In this document: in pieces, positions 15,015 through 24,056 of the stretch
How positions within the stretch are numbered: the stretch's first letter is position 1
Layout of the letters: each line of letters begins with the position of its first letter
Origin: Ornithobacterium rhinotracheale DSM 15997
Lineage (GTDB): Bacteria; Bacteroidota; Bacteroidia; Flavobacteriales; Weeksellaceae
Direction: 5' to 3'
DNA: 64,000 nucleotides
Assembly (NCBI RefSeq): GCF_000265465.1
Contig: NC_018016.1
Location: forward strand, 687,501 to 751,500
Translations under genes and position numbers: made by a program
Notes under the pieces: generated by a model
The model's input: the letters and a program-made list of their open reading frames with translations, nothing else
What the model was told of the DNA's origin: nothing
The model's database searches: none

Positions 15015-15860
15015 TTAATCACAGAAACATGCAGGGCGTCCAAAGGTATATGTCAAAGTAAACCCTGTAAATACATACCAATCGTTTTTGGCATCGCCTA
15101 ATTGTCTTTTTTCTATAATTTCTTTGGTTTTTCTTTCTAAATCGGCGTTTAATTGCTCTTGCGTGAGCACGCCATTTGCATAGGTTAAGCCCTCTTCTCT
15201 AAAAGTTTCCACATCAGACTCTTCTACCCAAGCCAAATCTAAATTATCTACAAATGTAGGACGGAACCCTACCTCAAATCCTAAAATCCAATTCCAGTCG
15301 AATTTCACTTTATACCCCACGCCAAATGGAACGCTCATACTCAATTGCTGTCCATTCTTTTTCTTTACAATCGTCTCATAGCCCTTTCTATTTGCTGGAT
15401 TCTCAAAGTTTTGAAAGTAAATATCATATTTAGGTCTTGGGTGCAAAAAACCTGCTACTCCCGCAAAGATATAAGGCGATTGTGCTGAACGCTGCTCATA
15501 ATTGATGGGAAAGAAATTGTATTCAAACACCGCTGATAGCTCAAGCAAGCTATTGGTGTAGCTGGCTCCTCGATAGCGACGATAATTTTCTACCGCCAAG
15601 AGATCCGAATCCATAAAAGACGCATAAGTAAGCCCTAATCTTATGGATTGTTGTGGATTTAAATTCCTACGATAAAGCACACCAAAAGTAGCTGGAATTT
15701 TAAAACTCCCATTTACTTTTTTGGGCAATGGATTAATGTAATCTGTGCGACCAATATCTGAAATGGCATTGGTTCCTCCTAGAAAAACTCCCACTTCATG
15801 TCTCTGCCCAAAGGCAATACTGGTTGAAATTAATAGGAATGCTATAACTATTTTTTTCAT
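15015..15860 (-). CDS. porG: Type IX secretion component PorG (DUF6089 outer-membrane barrel)
   Basis: 281 aa from MKKIVIAFLLISTSIAFGQ, which is a clean signal peptide; an ATG five codons earlier also exists. The mature part is a beta-barrel (RHEVGVFLGGTNAISDIGRT, AGVAGFLHPRPKY, GFEVGFRPTFVDNLDLAW) ending FGRPACFCD. Its place directly before uppS, bamA and two ompH genes matches the order PG0189 (porG) to PG0193 in Porphyromonas gingivalis, as I recall it. PorG is the outer-membrane partner of the PorK/PorN ring of the type IX secretion system. Confidence 0.8.
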   Translation of the reverse strand: MKKIVIAFLLISTSIAFGQRHEVGVFLGGTNAISDIGRTDYINPLPKKVNGSFKIPATFGVLYRRNLNPQQSIRLGLTYASFMDSDLLAVENYRRYRGASYTNSLLELSAVFEYNFFPINYEQRSAQSPYIFAGVAGFLHPRPKYDIYFQNFENPANRKGYETIVKKKNGQQLSMSVPFGVGYKVKFDWNWILGFEVGFRPTFVDNLDLAWVEESDVETFREEGLTYANGVLTQEQLNADLERKTKEIIEKRQLGDAKNDWYVFTGFTLTYTFGRPACFCD

Positions 15861-15937
15861 AGAGTACAGATTCATTTATACTTATCTCATTCACTCTTAG
15901 ACAAGCTTTCGAGATTACATTTATATTCTTTAACGCA

Positions 15938-15945
15938 CAAATATA
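15938..15945 (-). promoter_or_regulatory. -7 box for the porG-uppS-bamA-skp-skp operon
   Basis: Minus strand reads TATATTTG (TAnnTTTG) in the 122-bp gap between nadK and porG, about 78 bp before the porG start. Genes further down have gaps of 2-18 bp. Confidence 0.55.
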
Positions 15946-15997
15946 ATGATTTATGCTTGCAAGTCACCCCTATTAACAAATTTTATTAAACAAATGT

Positions 15998-16894
15998 TTA
16001 GGCATTGCGATTATCTACGCCCCAAAATAATTTTTGGCGTAAAGTTTCTAAGTAGCTATTATGTTTTAATTCTACTATTTTCACGACAAAACTCGCACGC
16101 TTCACCATGATTTCTGTCGTAGTTTTAAGCGAAACCAATCGGGAATCTAAGGATAAAGAATAATGCGAAACACGACTTTTCACTTTTAGCTTTAAATGTT
16201 CTTTATCAGGAATCACAATTGGGCGTACATTCAAGTTGTGAGGTGCAATCGGCGTAATGACAAAATTGCTATTTTCGGGCGAAATTATGGGACCATTGCA
16301 ACTTAAAGAATAGCCTGTAGACCCCGTGGGCGTAGCAATGATTAAGCCATCTGCCCAAAAAGAATTTAGCAACTCGCCGTTAATATAAGCGTCCACCGAA
16401 ATCATACTCGTGGTTTCTTTTCGCATCACACTCAGCTCGTTAAGTGCAAAAGGGCACTCCAGCGTGCCATCGTCTGAGCGATGCACTTCCAAAAGCGAAC
16501 GCTCGCTGATGTTGTAATCTTGGGCAAAAATCGCCTCCAAATTCGGAATTAAATCGTTCTTATGAATACTTGCCAAATAGCCCAATCTACCCGTATTCAC
16601 GCCCACGATGGGCACCTGCGAATCGCGCACAAAGGTTACGGCAGAAAGTATAGTCCCATCACCCCCGAAGGTGAAAAAATAATCTAAATCCTGCCACAAT
16701 TCATCGTGAGCAGAAAAGACCTCCACTCCATCTAAATTGACATTTTCGATATTTTTTAAAACCTCGTAAAACTCTTTTTCTATTTGAAATAAAATCCCTT
16801 TTTGGCGTATTTTTTCTAAAAACACAGGAATCAAATCTCCCAAATAGGTAGTTGTGGTACGCTTGCCGTAAAGGGCTATTTTAAAATTAGACAT
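15998..16894 (-). CDS. nadK: NAD kinase
   Basis: 298 aa. The family signature FTFGGDGTILSAVTFV holds the GGDG motif that binds ATP, followed by VGVNTGRLGYLASI and the second conserved block WADGLIIATPTGSTGYSLS. It phosphorylates NAD to NADP in the cytoplasm. The start overlaps the upstream CBS-protein gene by 8 bp, so the pair is probably co-transcribed. Length is standard for bacterial NadK. Confidence 0.95.
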   Translation of the reverse strand: MSNFKIALYGKRTTTTYLGDLIPVFLEKIRQKGILFQIEKEFYEVLKNIENVNLDGVEVFSAHDELWQDLDYFFTFGGDGTILSAVTFVRDSQVPIVGVNTGRLGYLASIHKNDLIPNLEAIFAQDYNISERSLLEVHRSDDGTLECPFALNELSVMRKETTSMISVDAYINGELLNSFWADGLIIATPTGSTGYSLSCNGPIISPENSNFVITPIAPHNLNVRPIVIPDKEHLKLKVKSRVSHYSLSLDSRLVSLKTTTEIMVKRASFVVKIVELKHNSYLETLRQKLFWGVDNRNA

Positions 16895-17546
16895 TCAAAA
16901 ATCGGATTAATTGATTATATCGCTCCATCATCTCATCGGTTCGTTCGCTTCGCTCTGATTCATAGCTCACCACATAGCCATATCGCTCATAAGCTGCCAC
17001 GACATCAGACAATCGTTCCGATTTGATTTTCAAACAAATTTCTACACTTTCCTCGTCCATATACACCACAAAAGCACCATATAATTTAGCATTATTCACT
17101 TCTGTGATTTGCGTGATTTCGCTTAGGCTAAAGTCTTGCGTAGGCATTCTTAAATTCACCCAAGCACCTTCCTCGCTAAAGAATGTCATTTCGCACACAG
17201 CATTGAAGATGTCTTCTCGCAAGATATACCCCACAAACCGACCATTTTCGGGCGAAATCACTGGGATATAATTCACACCAAAACTCTGAAATGCCTTTGC
17301 GGCGTCCATCAAATTAGTATTGGGCACCACAAAAAAGTTTTGAAAATCTAAACGCAATTCTTGCACCTGTGCAGACGGGGAAAGTTCCTCCACATCTTCC
17401 ATGCACACATTGCCCTGCCACACACCATGCGACACAACGGCACGGTGGCTCGGCACCATGTCCATAGGCACATCGAGTGCTTGCGCTAGCGTATCCTCTA
17501 AGGCTAGGGGTGGCAAGTCATTTAAAATATAAGGTGCAATGGTCAT
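16887..17546 (-). CDS. CBS-domain protein
   Basis: 219 aa from MTIAPYILNDLPPLALEDTL. The frame is open 19 codons further, but a -7 box at 17605-17612 leaves that upstream ATG at the transcription start, so the inner Met is favoured. The N-terminal half reads as paired CBS motifs (FVVPNTNLMDAAKAFQSFGV, YIPVISPENGRFVGYILRED), which bind adenine nucleotides. The C-terminal part looks ACT-like (GAFVVYMDEESVEICLKI). It precedes nadK with overlap; a link to nucleotide sensing is plausible but unproven. Confidence 0.75.
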   Translation of the reverse strand: MTIAPYILNDLPPLALEDTLAQALDVPMDMVPSHRAVVSHGVWQGNVCMEDVEELSPSAQVQELRLDFQNFFVVPNTNLMDAAKAFQSFGVNYIPVISPENGRFVGYILREDIFNAVCEMTFFSEEGAWVNLRMPTQDFSLSEITQITEVNNAKLYGAFVVYMDEESVEICLKIKSERLSDVVAAYERYGYVVSYESERSERTDEMMERYNQLIRFLNV

Positions 17547-17604
17547 GTAATTTCTTTCCTTTTTTTTAAGTTGGGGCCAAATTACTACTTTTTGCCTCAC
17601 CAAA

Positions 17605-17612
17605 CAAAAATA
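17605..17612 (-). promoter_or_regulatory. -7 box for the CBS-nadK genes
   Basis: Minus strand TATTTTTG, matching TAnnTTTG, about 59 bp before the chosen start at 17546. Confidence 0.45.
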
Positions 17613-17629
17613 GGAAGTATAAGAAATTT

Positions 17630-17977
17630 CTAAATCAAGTTTTTTCTAATTTTTAAAGGGAGCTTAGCCTTAACTAAATCATAAGATTGCTGCACCCAAT
17701 CAGCTAAATCTCGGGGCGATATTTCTTCAAAATTCACCGAAATCCAATGTTTTTTGTTCATGTGATAGGCGGGCATCACGGTAGCAAATTCTTCTTTTAA
17801 CTTTAAAACATCGCTGGGTTCGGCTTTTAGGTTAATCCACCTTCTGCCTGGGGTTAAAAAGAGAAGTGCAAACATTTTTCCACCAATTTTAAACACCAAA
17901 AAATTCTCGCCAAAGGGCATAGACTCCTCGGCAAAAGGCAATTTTAAGCATAAATCCCTCACTTGATCGATGTGCAT
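17630..17977 (-). CDS. MmcQ/YjbR family protein
   Basis: 115 aa of the YjbR fold (double-wing, CyaY-like DNA-binding type). Family marks: LPFAEESMPFGENFLVFKIGG, FALLFLTPGRRWINLK and the C-terminal HWISVNF. Members are small single-domain proteins, often annotated as DNA-binding, with no firm role. The length is typical. Single gene with its own promoter, diverging from purH. Confidence 0.85.
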   Translation of the reverse strand: MHIDQVRDLCLKLPFAEESMPFGENFLVFKIGGKMFALLFLTPGRRWINLKAEPSDVLKLKEEFATVMPAYHMNKKHWISVNFEEISPRDLADWVQQSYDLVKAKLPLKIRKNLI

Positions 17978-17995
17978 GATTGGCTAATTTTCAAA

Positions 17996-18003
17996 CAAAT
18001 ATA
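17996..18003 (-). promoter_or_regulatory. -7 box for the YjbR gene
   Basis: Minus strand TATATTTG, 19 bp before the ATG at 17977. Confidence 0.5.
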
Positions 18004-18099
18004 GTTTTAAAATTTATTAAAATATATTTTTGTGAGTAATTTGTTTAAAATACTTAAAGTCTAATGCCTTTAGCCTTTTACATTTAACTATAAATGATA

Positions 18100-18107
18100 T
18101 ATATTTG
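18100..18107 (+). promoter_or_regulatory. -7 box for purH(-purD)
   Basis: TATATTTG matches TAnnTTTG and lies 19 bp before the purH ATG. No riboswitch-like leader fits in the short gap. Confidence 0.5.
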
Positions 18108-18126
18108 CTGAAAGTAAATAAACAAA

Positions 18127-19638
18127 ATGCAAAAAACAGCACTCCTCAGCGTATCAAACAAAGCAGGCATCACTGCCTTTGCGCAATTTTTAGAATCCCA
18201 AAACTACCAACTTCTTTCTACGGGTGGCACCTACAAGCACCTTAAAGAAGCGGGCATTAATGTAAAAGAAGTTTCACAAATTACGGAATTTCCTGAAATT
18301 TTAAACGGACGCGTAAAAACCTTGCACCCGCACATTCATGGCGGAATTTTGGCGCGTAGAAACGACCCACAACATATGCAAACGCTTGCCGATATGGGCA
18401 TCAGCACGATTGATATGGTTGTCGTGAATTTGTATTCCTTCTTTGAAAATGCCGATAAGGACTTATCTATGGAAGAATTGGTGGAATTTATCGATATAGG
18501 CGGACCAACAATGCTTCGTGCCGCAGCTAAATCTTTCTTTGATGTAACGGTGATCACCGATAACAACGATTATGCTTTAGTCCAAAAAGAAATCGAAAAT
18601 CAAGGAGAGACTAGCTTAGAAACTCGCAAAAATTTAGCAGGAAAAGTATTTAATCTCACCTCGGCATATGATGCAGCTATTGCTCAAAAATTGCTGAACG
18701 ACCCATTTCCACCCTATTATAGTATTTCTTTCCAAAAAGAGTTTGACTTGCGCTATGGCGAAAACCCGCACCAAGCGGCAGCTTACTACACTTCGACTTT
18801 TGCCAATGGTGCATTGAAAAACTTTACGCAACACCAAGGCAAAGAGCTTTCGTTTAACAACATCCGCGATTTGGATTTGGCGTGGAAAGTAGTTTGCGAG
18901 TTCGACCAAACGGCTTGTTGTGCGGTGAAACATAGCACTCCTTGTGGCGTGGCTTTAGATGATGATATTTTGCAAGCGTACCAAAAAGCACACGACTGCG
19001 ACCCGATTTCGATTTTTGGTGGCATTGTAACTTTTAATAAAAAAGTAACAAAAGCAGTGGCAGAAAAATGTAACGAGATTTTCCTTGAAATCGTTGCTGC
19101 ACCGAGCTTTGAGCCAGAGGCTTTGGAAGTTTTTGCTAAAAAGAAAAATTTGCGCGTGATTGAAATTAAAAATCCATTAAGCGATAAAATGCAACTCGTG
19201 CAAGTAGATGGCGGATTGCTCGTGCAAGAAATCGACAAATCGTTTAGCAATGATTTTAAAGTAGTAACCGAAAAACAACCTACCGAAAAGCAACTTTCTG
19301 ATTTGGAATTTGCCATGAAAGTAGTGAAACATGTAAAGAGCAATGCCATCGTGGTTGCCACAAACGGACAAGCTCTAGGCGTGGGCACAGGCGAGACTAA
19401 TCGTATTTGGGCAGCACAGCAGGCGATTCAGCGTGCAAAGGAAAAAACACAAGAAAATCTAGTTTTGGCTTCCGATGCCTTTTTCCCATTCAGAGATGTG
19501 GTAGATTATGCAGCACAAGAAGGCATTACAGCCTTGATTCACCCAGGAGGAAGCATGCGCGACCAAGAGAGCATAGACGCGGCTAATGAACACGGAATCC
19601 CGATGATCATCAGCGGTATGAGACATTTCTTACATTAA
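18127..19638 (+). CDS. purH: Bifunctional AICAR transformylase / IMP cyclohydrolase
   Basis: 503 aa, standard length. Residues 1 to ~130 are the MGS-like cyclohydrolase domain (ALLSVSNKAGITAFAQFLES, STGGTYKHL, VKTLHPHIHGGILARR). The rest is the transformylase, with CAVKHSTPCGVAL holding the catalytic Lys-His pair, FGGIVTFNKKV, and a C-terminal ALIHPGGSMRDQESIDAANE. It carries out the last two steps of de novo purine synthesis to IMP. purD follows after 49 bp. Confidence 0.97.
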   Translation: MQKTALLSVSNKAGITAFAQFLESQNYQLLSTGGTYKHLKEAGINVKEVSQITEFPEILNGRVKTLHPHIHGGILARRNDPQHMQTLADMGISTIDMVVVNLYSFFENADKDLSMEELVEFIDIGGPTMLRAAAKSFFDVTVITDNNDYALVQKEIENQGETSLETRKNLAGKVFNLTSAYDAAIAQKLLNDPFPPYYSISFQKEFDLRYGENPHQAAAYYTSTFANGALKNFTQHQGKELSFNNIRDLDLAWKVVCEFDQTACCAVKHSTPCGVALDDDILQAYQKAHDCDPISIFGGIVTFNKKVTKAVAEKCNEIFLEIVAAPSFEPEALEVFAKKKNLRVIEIKNPLSDKMQLVQVDGGLLVQEIDKSFSNDFKVVTEKQPTEKQLSDLEFAMKVVKHVKSNAIVVATNGQALGVGTGETNRIWAAQQAIQRAKEKTQENLVLASDAFFPFRDVVDYAAQEGITALIHPGGSMRDQESIDAANEHGIPMIISGMRHFLH

Positions 19639-19687
19639 ATCAAAAAATCTAAACAATAATTATCAATAATTCTAAAACACAATAAGT

Positions 19688-20944
19688 ATGAATGCAAATG
19701 ATTACAAAAAAATACTCATCGTAGGAAACGGCGCAAGAGAACACGCCATCGGGTGGAAAATTAAACAAGACCACCCTTCTTGCGAGCTTTTCTTTGCGCC
19801 AGGAAACGCTGGAACCGAACAAATTGGAAAAAACATCGTAGCTGAATCTAATTATGGCTTAATGCTTTTTGCTCAACAAAATGATATAGACTTAACGATT
19901 GTAGGTCCAGAAGCAGAATTGGTAGAAGGTATTGTAGACTTGTTTGAATCCAATCAATTAAGAATTTTTGGTCCAGATAAGCGTGCGGCTAAATTGGAAG
20001 GCAGCAAGGCTTTTGCCAAAGATTTTATGGAGAAATACGGCGTGCGCACGGCTTTTGCCAAAAGTTTCAACAATTTTGTAGACGCTAGAGATTATGTAAA
20101 AGAGCTCACACAATTCCCTATCGTGATCAAAGCCAGTGGCTTGGCAGCAGGAAAAGGTGTGATCATCGTGCACGACAACTTTGAAGCCGAAACTACTTTG
20201 CGCAAAATCATGGAAGACAAAACCTTTGGCGAAGCAGGCAACGAGGTCGTAATCGAGGAATACTTAAAAGGTGTGGAAGTTTCTGTGCTTTCTATCTTTA
20301 ACCATAAAGAAATTAAAACTTTCTTGCCTGTAAAAGACCACAAGAAAATCGGAAAAGGCGAAACAGGACTCAACACGGGCGGAATGGGCGTAGTGGCTCC
20401 TAACCCGCATTTTACCGATGAGCACATGAAGGAGTTTGAGAAAAACATTTTGCTCCCAACACAAAAAGGGCTCTTGGCAGAAAAAATGCATTTTGCAGGC
20501 ATTATTTTCTTTGGGCTTATGATTACCGAGCATGGTATTTATCTATTGGAATACAACATGCGATTTGGCGACCCAGAAACCGAAGCACTTTTGCCTTTGA
20601 TGGAGAATGATTTAGTAGCCCTCATCGATTCCGCAATACACCAGCAAGACATTGAACTTAAATGGAAAAACGAACATGCTTGCTGTGTAGTAATGGCGAG
20701 CGGTGGCTACCCAGGCACTTACGAAACTGGTTTTGAAATCCGAGGATTGAACAAAGTTGATGTTCCCGTATTTATTGCAGGAGCCAGAGAAGAAAGTGGA
20801 AAAATCTACACCACAGGCGGGCGCGTGCTCAATGTGGTGGGAACTGGCGCTACGCTAGAAGAAGCCAGAAAAGTGGCTTACGAAAATATCCATAAAATCA
20901 ATTTTGATTATGAATATTATCGCGAAGACATCGGGAAGATATAA
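19688..20944 (+). CDS. purD: Phosphoribosylamine-glycine ligase (GAR synthetase)
   Basis: 418 aa. The N-terminal GNGAREHAIGWKI and GPEAELVEGIVD are PurD marks. An ATP-grasp domain follows (VIKASGLAAGKGVIIV, GLNTGGMGV, LEYNMRFGDPETEALLPL). It joins 5-phosphoribosylamine and glycine with ATP, the second step of purine synthesis. Co-directional with purH; a terminator at 20977-21020 closes the pair. Confidence 0.97.
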   Translation: MNANDYKKILIVGNGAREHAIGWKIKQDHPSCELFFAPGNAGTEQIGKNIVAESNYGLMLFAQQNDIDLTIVGPEAELVEGIVDLFESNQLRIFGPDKRAAKLEGSKAFAKDFMEKYGVRTAFAKSFNNFVDARDYVKELTQFPIVIKASGLAAGKGVIIVHDNFEAETTLRKIMEDKTFGEAGNEVVIEEYLKGVEVSVLSIFNHKEIKTFLPVKDHKKIGKGETGLNTGGMGVVAPNPHFTDEHMKEFEKNILLPTQKGLLAEKMHFAGIIFFGLMITEHGIYLLEYNMRFGDPETEALLPLMENDLVALIDSAIHQQDIELKWKNEHACCVVMASGGYPGTYETGFEIRGLNKVDVPVFIAGAREESGKIYTTGGRVLNVVGTGATLEEARKVAYENIHKINFDYEYYREDIGKI

Positions 20945-20976
20945 TCTCGCTGATTTTTAACCAAAACATATTTAAA

Positions 20977-21020
20977 AACGCTTTTGTTACTTTTATAAAC
21001 AAAGGCGTTTTTCTATTTTT
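20977..21020 (+). terminator. Terminator after purD
   Basis: Arms 20977-20988 and 20998-21009 (AACGCTTTTGTT against AACAAAGGCGTT, one T-G pair), then a T-rich run. The run itself contains the mtgA -7 box. Confidence 0.75.
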
Positions 21021-21021
21021 G
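21014..21021 (+). promoter_or_regulatory. -7 box for mtgA within the purD terminator tail
   Basis: TATTTTTG matches TAnnTTTG, 24 bp before the mtgA start. The terminator T-run and the promoter share bases. Confidence 0.4.
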
Positions 21022-21045
21022 TGCCACTATAACATGATTTAACCC

Positions 21046-21711
21046 ATGAAAAAAATACTAAAAATACTCATTTTTCTACTGCTCATTCCTTGGGTTTATG
21101 CCCTGATTTTAATCTTTATAAATCCACCTATCACCATTACACAGCTGAGCAATTTATCTTATGGTTTCTCCAGAACACAGCTCGCTTATGATGAAATTCC
21201 GGCTAGTGCTAAATGGGCTGTAATTGCAGCAGAAGACCAGAATTTTGCCATTCATAATGGCTTTGATTTTAAAGAAATTAAAACCGCCTACGAGAAAAAC
21301 AAAGCGGGCAAGAAATTGCGTGGCGGGAGCACCCTTTCGCAACAAACTGCCAAAAATGTATTTTTGTGGCAAGGGCGCACTTGGATTAGAAAAGGATTGG
21401 AAACCTACTGCACCTTTATCATCGAAACGCTGTGGAGCAAGGAGCGTATTTTGCAAGTTTACCTCAACAATGCCGAAATGGGCAAAGGCGTTTATGGCAT
21501 AGAGGCAGCGGCGCAATATTATTTTAAGAAAAACGCCTCACAGCTCACGCCTACCGAGACGGCACGCATCATTGCCTGCCTGCCCAATCCCAAAAAATAC
21601 AATGTAAACCCGCCAAGTGCCTACATCTCAAAACGCGGACAATGGATTCTGCGCCAAGTGCGAAACTTGAAAGGCGATAGGGCTCTGAGCGAGATTGTGA
21701 ACACGCCCTAA
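21046..21711 (+). CDS. mtgA: Monofunctional peptidoglycan glycosyltransferase
   Basis: 221 aa. N-terminal membrane anchor (ILKILIFLLLIPWVYALILI), then a GT51 domain: AAEDQNFAIHNGFDF carries the catalytic Glu, KLRGGSTLSQQTAKNVFLW and ERILQVYLNNAEMGKGVYG are the other GT51 motifs. No transpeptidase domain follows, so it polymerises lipid II glycan strands only. Four 22-bp repeats lie immediately after the stop. Confidence 0.95.
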   Translation: MKKILKILIFLLLIPWVYALILIFINPPITITQLSNLSYGFSRTQLAYDEIPASAKWAVIAAEDQNFAIHNGFDFKEIKTAYEKNKAGKKLRGGSTLSQQTAKNVFLWQGRTWIRKGLETYCTFIIETLWSKERILQVYLNNAEMGKGVYGIEAAAQYYFKKNASQLTPTETARIIACLPNPKKYNVNPPSAYISKRGQWILRQVRNLKGDRALSEIVNTP

Positions 21712-21720
21712 CGCCTGCCT

Positions 21721-21808
21721 CAACTCTTTGCACACAGTTTACCAACTCTCTGCGAAGAGTTCACAAACTCTTCGCACACACTTCCCCAAGTCTTTGCAAA
21801 GAGTTGGG
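21721..21808 (+). repeat. Four tandem 22-bp imperfect repeats after mtgA
   Basis: Units start at 21721, 21743, 21765 and 21787. They follow CAACTCTTTGC followed by an 11-base half; units 2 and 4 are close to palindromes (ACTCT.TGC.AAGAGT). The period is two helical turns. No gene overlaps them. Confidence 0.75.
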
Positions 21809-21830
21809 AGATACTTAGGCACAAAAAAAA

Positions 21831-21853
21831 GGAACCTCATGAATAGAGGTTCC
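21831..21853 (-). terminator. Terminator of the surface protein-HU operon
   Basis: A perfect 8-bp stem GGAACCTC/GAGGTTCC with a 7-base loop; on the minus strand an 8-T run follows. Confidence 0.85.
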
Positions 21854-21887
21854 CTCTTCCTTAAAAAGGAATAAATAATAATGTTTT

Positions 21888-22283
21888 TTAAGCTTTAGGC
21901 TTGGCTACTTTTTCAAAGCCTGCTGCCTTCATGCTATCTAGGATACGCTTGCCTGGGCGGTAGTTTACGCCTACCTTTTTGATTAAGCCCGAATGAAAAT
22001 CTTTCTCTGTATCTGCCGCTCCACTGCTTAAAGTGGCATAGAGCGAGCCAAGCTTATCTAAACGAACGATTTTGCCCGCTGCCAAGGCGTCTTGAATTAC
22101 ATTCTCTAGCGCAATGATAACGCCACGAATATCTGCCTCGCTGAGTGCCGAAAACTTCTCGATTTGCTTAACGAGCTGGTCTATATCCATTTCTCCATCG
22201 CTTGCCACCACGGCATAGTATTTTTGTGGCTCCCCTGGCTTGCTTGGGTTTCTACGCTGAATTACATTGTATTTTATGCTCAT
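21888..22283 (-). CDS. HU-HIG family histone-like DNA-binding protein
   Basis: 131 aa, longer than a classic HU (about 90). It starts MSIKYNVIQRRNPSKPGEPQ, the N-terminus of the Bacteroidota HU-HIG type, with the HU fold at about 30-120 (LSEADIRGVIIALENVIQDA, VRLDKLGSLYATLSSG, VNYRPGKRILDSM). It binds DNA as a dimer; the target is unknown. It is the last gene of an operon with two surface proteins (gap 13 bp), a common but unexplained setting for these proteins. Confidence 0.85.
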   Translation of the reverse strand: MSIKYNVIQRRNPSKPGEPQKYYAVVASDGEMDIDQLVKQIEKFSALSEADIRGVIIALENVIQDALAAGKIVRLDKLGSLYATLSSGAADTEKDFHSGLIKKVGVNYRPGKRILDSMKAAGFEKVAKPKA

Positions 22284-22296
22284 AATTACTCTATTT

Positions 22297-24033
22297 TTAA
22301 TAGCCTCCCGATGGATATAAAGTTACGCTACAATTAGGGTCTCCATAAGCAAATCTATACCCCTCTCTTTCATATTCCCTTCTCATTCTTCTTGCTCCAT
22401 CTCTCAAGGCATCCGCTCTATTACTGCTATACCCCTCCTGAAGAAATGTGTCTGCACTTGAAGAAGAATATGAAGAGCTATAAGAATCGTGCAACATAGT
22501 CCAAGCTCCATCTTGAGCTACAACATTTGCATGACATGTAACACCTATAGTATAATAAAATCTCCTAGGAGGTTGTGTTCCACCACCACCTCCAGAGCTA
22601 CTACTTTTTTTACATTGTCCATTTTGGTTAGCATGATTTTGTCCGCCATCACTTACTAACTTCTTAGCTTCTGCTAAGGCTTTTTCTCTTGCTTTCTTTT
22701 CAGCATCTGCTTGGCTAATTCCACTCACTGCTGTAGCTGTCGCTTCTTTTTTATAGTTTACCGAGGTTCCATAATAGCCACTACTACAATTGTTTCTTGT
22801 AAAGTTTTTATTAAAAGATTGAGTTTGTGTTGAGGTGTACCCTCCGAAACCTTTTACTTCTACAGTAAAGGTAGAACTCCCCATGCTTACGGGGAAGGTG
22901 GCGATAGTATACGATTGCCCTGCCGGCATTTGTTTTACTTGATACACTCCATCTCCTCCCACTTCTATGCTTGCCGTTAAATTACCACTACCGCTAAAAG
23001 AGCCTTCTGCTATTTTTAGTGTTAAATCATTTATATCCCCTCCTTGTCCTTTTGCAGAAGCTTTTGTTACACTTACAGCATCATAAGCTCCTTTTCCATT
23101 GGTATAAGGTATTTCTATGGCCAAACGATGGCTGTTATTATCTATTACTCCTTGAACACTTGCCCCTGCAGAATTAATAGAAACTACATTCGCTGTAATG
23201 CTTGGATTGGTAAAAGTAGCCGTTCCTTTTACAACGGTCATACTTTGTTCCGCATGCAAACCTGCAATATCAAATACAGCTTTCAATTCACCTGCTTTCG
23301 GAGTCCCCACAAATGTCCATGACAAAGTTCTTTCCTCTCCACCATTCAAAGACACCGATGTGTTTTGTCCTTTAGCTATTCCTAGAGTACTTCCTCCGCT
23401 ATTTTTCGCATTACTCACAGTTACTGCCTTTGATAAATCTACTTGATTTATTCTAAACAGACTTTTATTCACCAATTTAAACTTAACTTTATTTGAAGAG
23501 GTCGTGGCTTCTCCACCCACATAAACCCCATCAAACCCTGCTGACTCAACAGTTAGTCTAGCATCAGGATTACTTGGAGCCCCCCCACCCCCTGGATTGC
23601 CTCCTGTACCTGGAGCAGCATTGGCAACTGTTGATATGGGAAGCCAACTCCCTTCTGCTACACTTTGGTTTTGTACACCTTTCGGATTATAAAAATAATA
23701 AAAACCTGGCACTACATTCACTTGCTTTCCTCCCTTTTGAGGGTCTGAAATCGTCTGCCCTGTTCCTTTATTAAAAACCAACAGCCCATTAAAATAAGTA
23801 GAAAAATTACCAGGATTCACATTATCCAGTTTAAACTCCCAAGTCGTTAAATCTGTTTCTGGAAAATAAATCCCTTTACCTACATTATTTTCAAAATCAG
23901 TATATCCTGAGGCATCTAAAAAAGGATTTTCACCCCAAATGGACTCTTCTGGCTTTTGAATCACTTTTATCTGTGCTTGAAGGCTCAATATCCCAAGCAC
24001 TATAAGACTAAAAAAGTATACTTTTAATTTCAT
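22297..24033 (-). CDS. Secreted DUF5977-type surface protein
   Basis: 578 aa from MKLKVYFFSLIVLGILSLQAQ, a signal peptide; the frame runs 17 codons further upstream but without secretion features. The mature protein has Gly/Ser-rich beta domains (about 170-420, VESAGFDGVYVGGEATTSS). Near 440-500 is a DUF5977-like motif with SSGYYGTSVNYKKEATATAV and SQADAEKKAREKALAEAKKL. A glycine/serine linker and a C-terminal domain with NCSVTLYPSGGY follow. Probably on the cell surface; function unknown. Confidence 0.65.
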   Translation of the reverse strand: MKLKVYFFSLIVLGILSLQAQIKVIQKPEESIWGENPFLDASGYTDFENNVGKGIYFPETDLTTWEFKLDNVNPGNFSTYFNGLLVFNKGTGQTISDPQKGGKQVNVVPGFYYFYNPKGVQNQSVAEGSWLPISTVANAAPGTGGNPGGGGAPSNPDARLTVESAGFDGVYVGGEATTSSNKVKFKLVNKSLFRINQVDLSKAVTVSNAKNSGGSTLGIAKGQNTSVSLNGGEERTLSWTFVGTPKAGELKAVFDIAGLHAEQSMTVVKGTATFTNPSITANVVSINSAGASVQGVIDNNSHRLAIEIPYTNGKGAYDAVSVTKASAKGQGGDINDLTLKIAEGSFSGSGNLTASIEVGGDGVYQVKQMPAGQSYTIATFPVSMGSSTFTVEVKGFGGYTSTQTQSFNKNFTRNNCSSGYYGTSVNYKKEATATAVSGISQADAEKKAREKALAEAKKLVSDGGQNHANQNGQCKKSSSSGGGGGTQPPRRFYYTIGVTCHANVVAQDGAWTMLHDSYSSSYSSSSADTFLQEGYSSNRADALRDGARRMRREYEREGYRFAYGDPNCSVTLYPSGGY

Positions 24034-24056
24034 CTCTATTCTATTTTTTGAAATTA

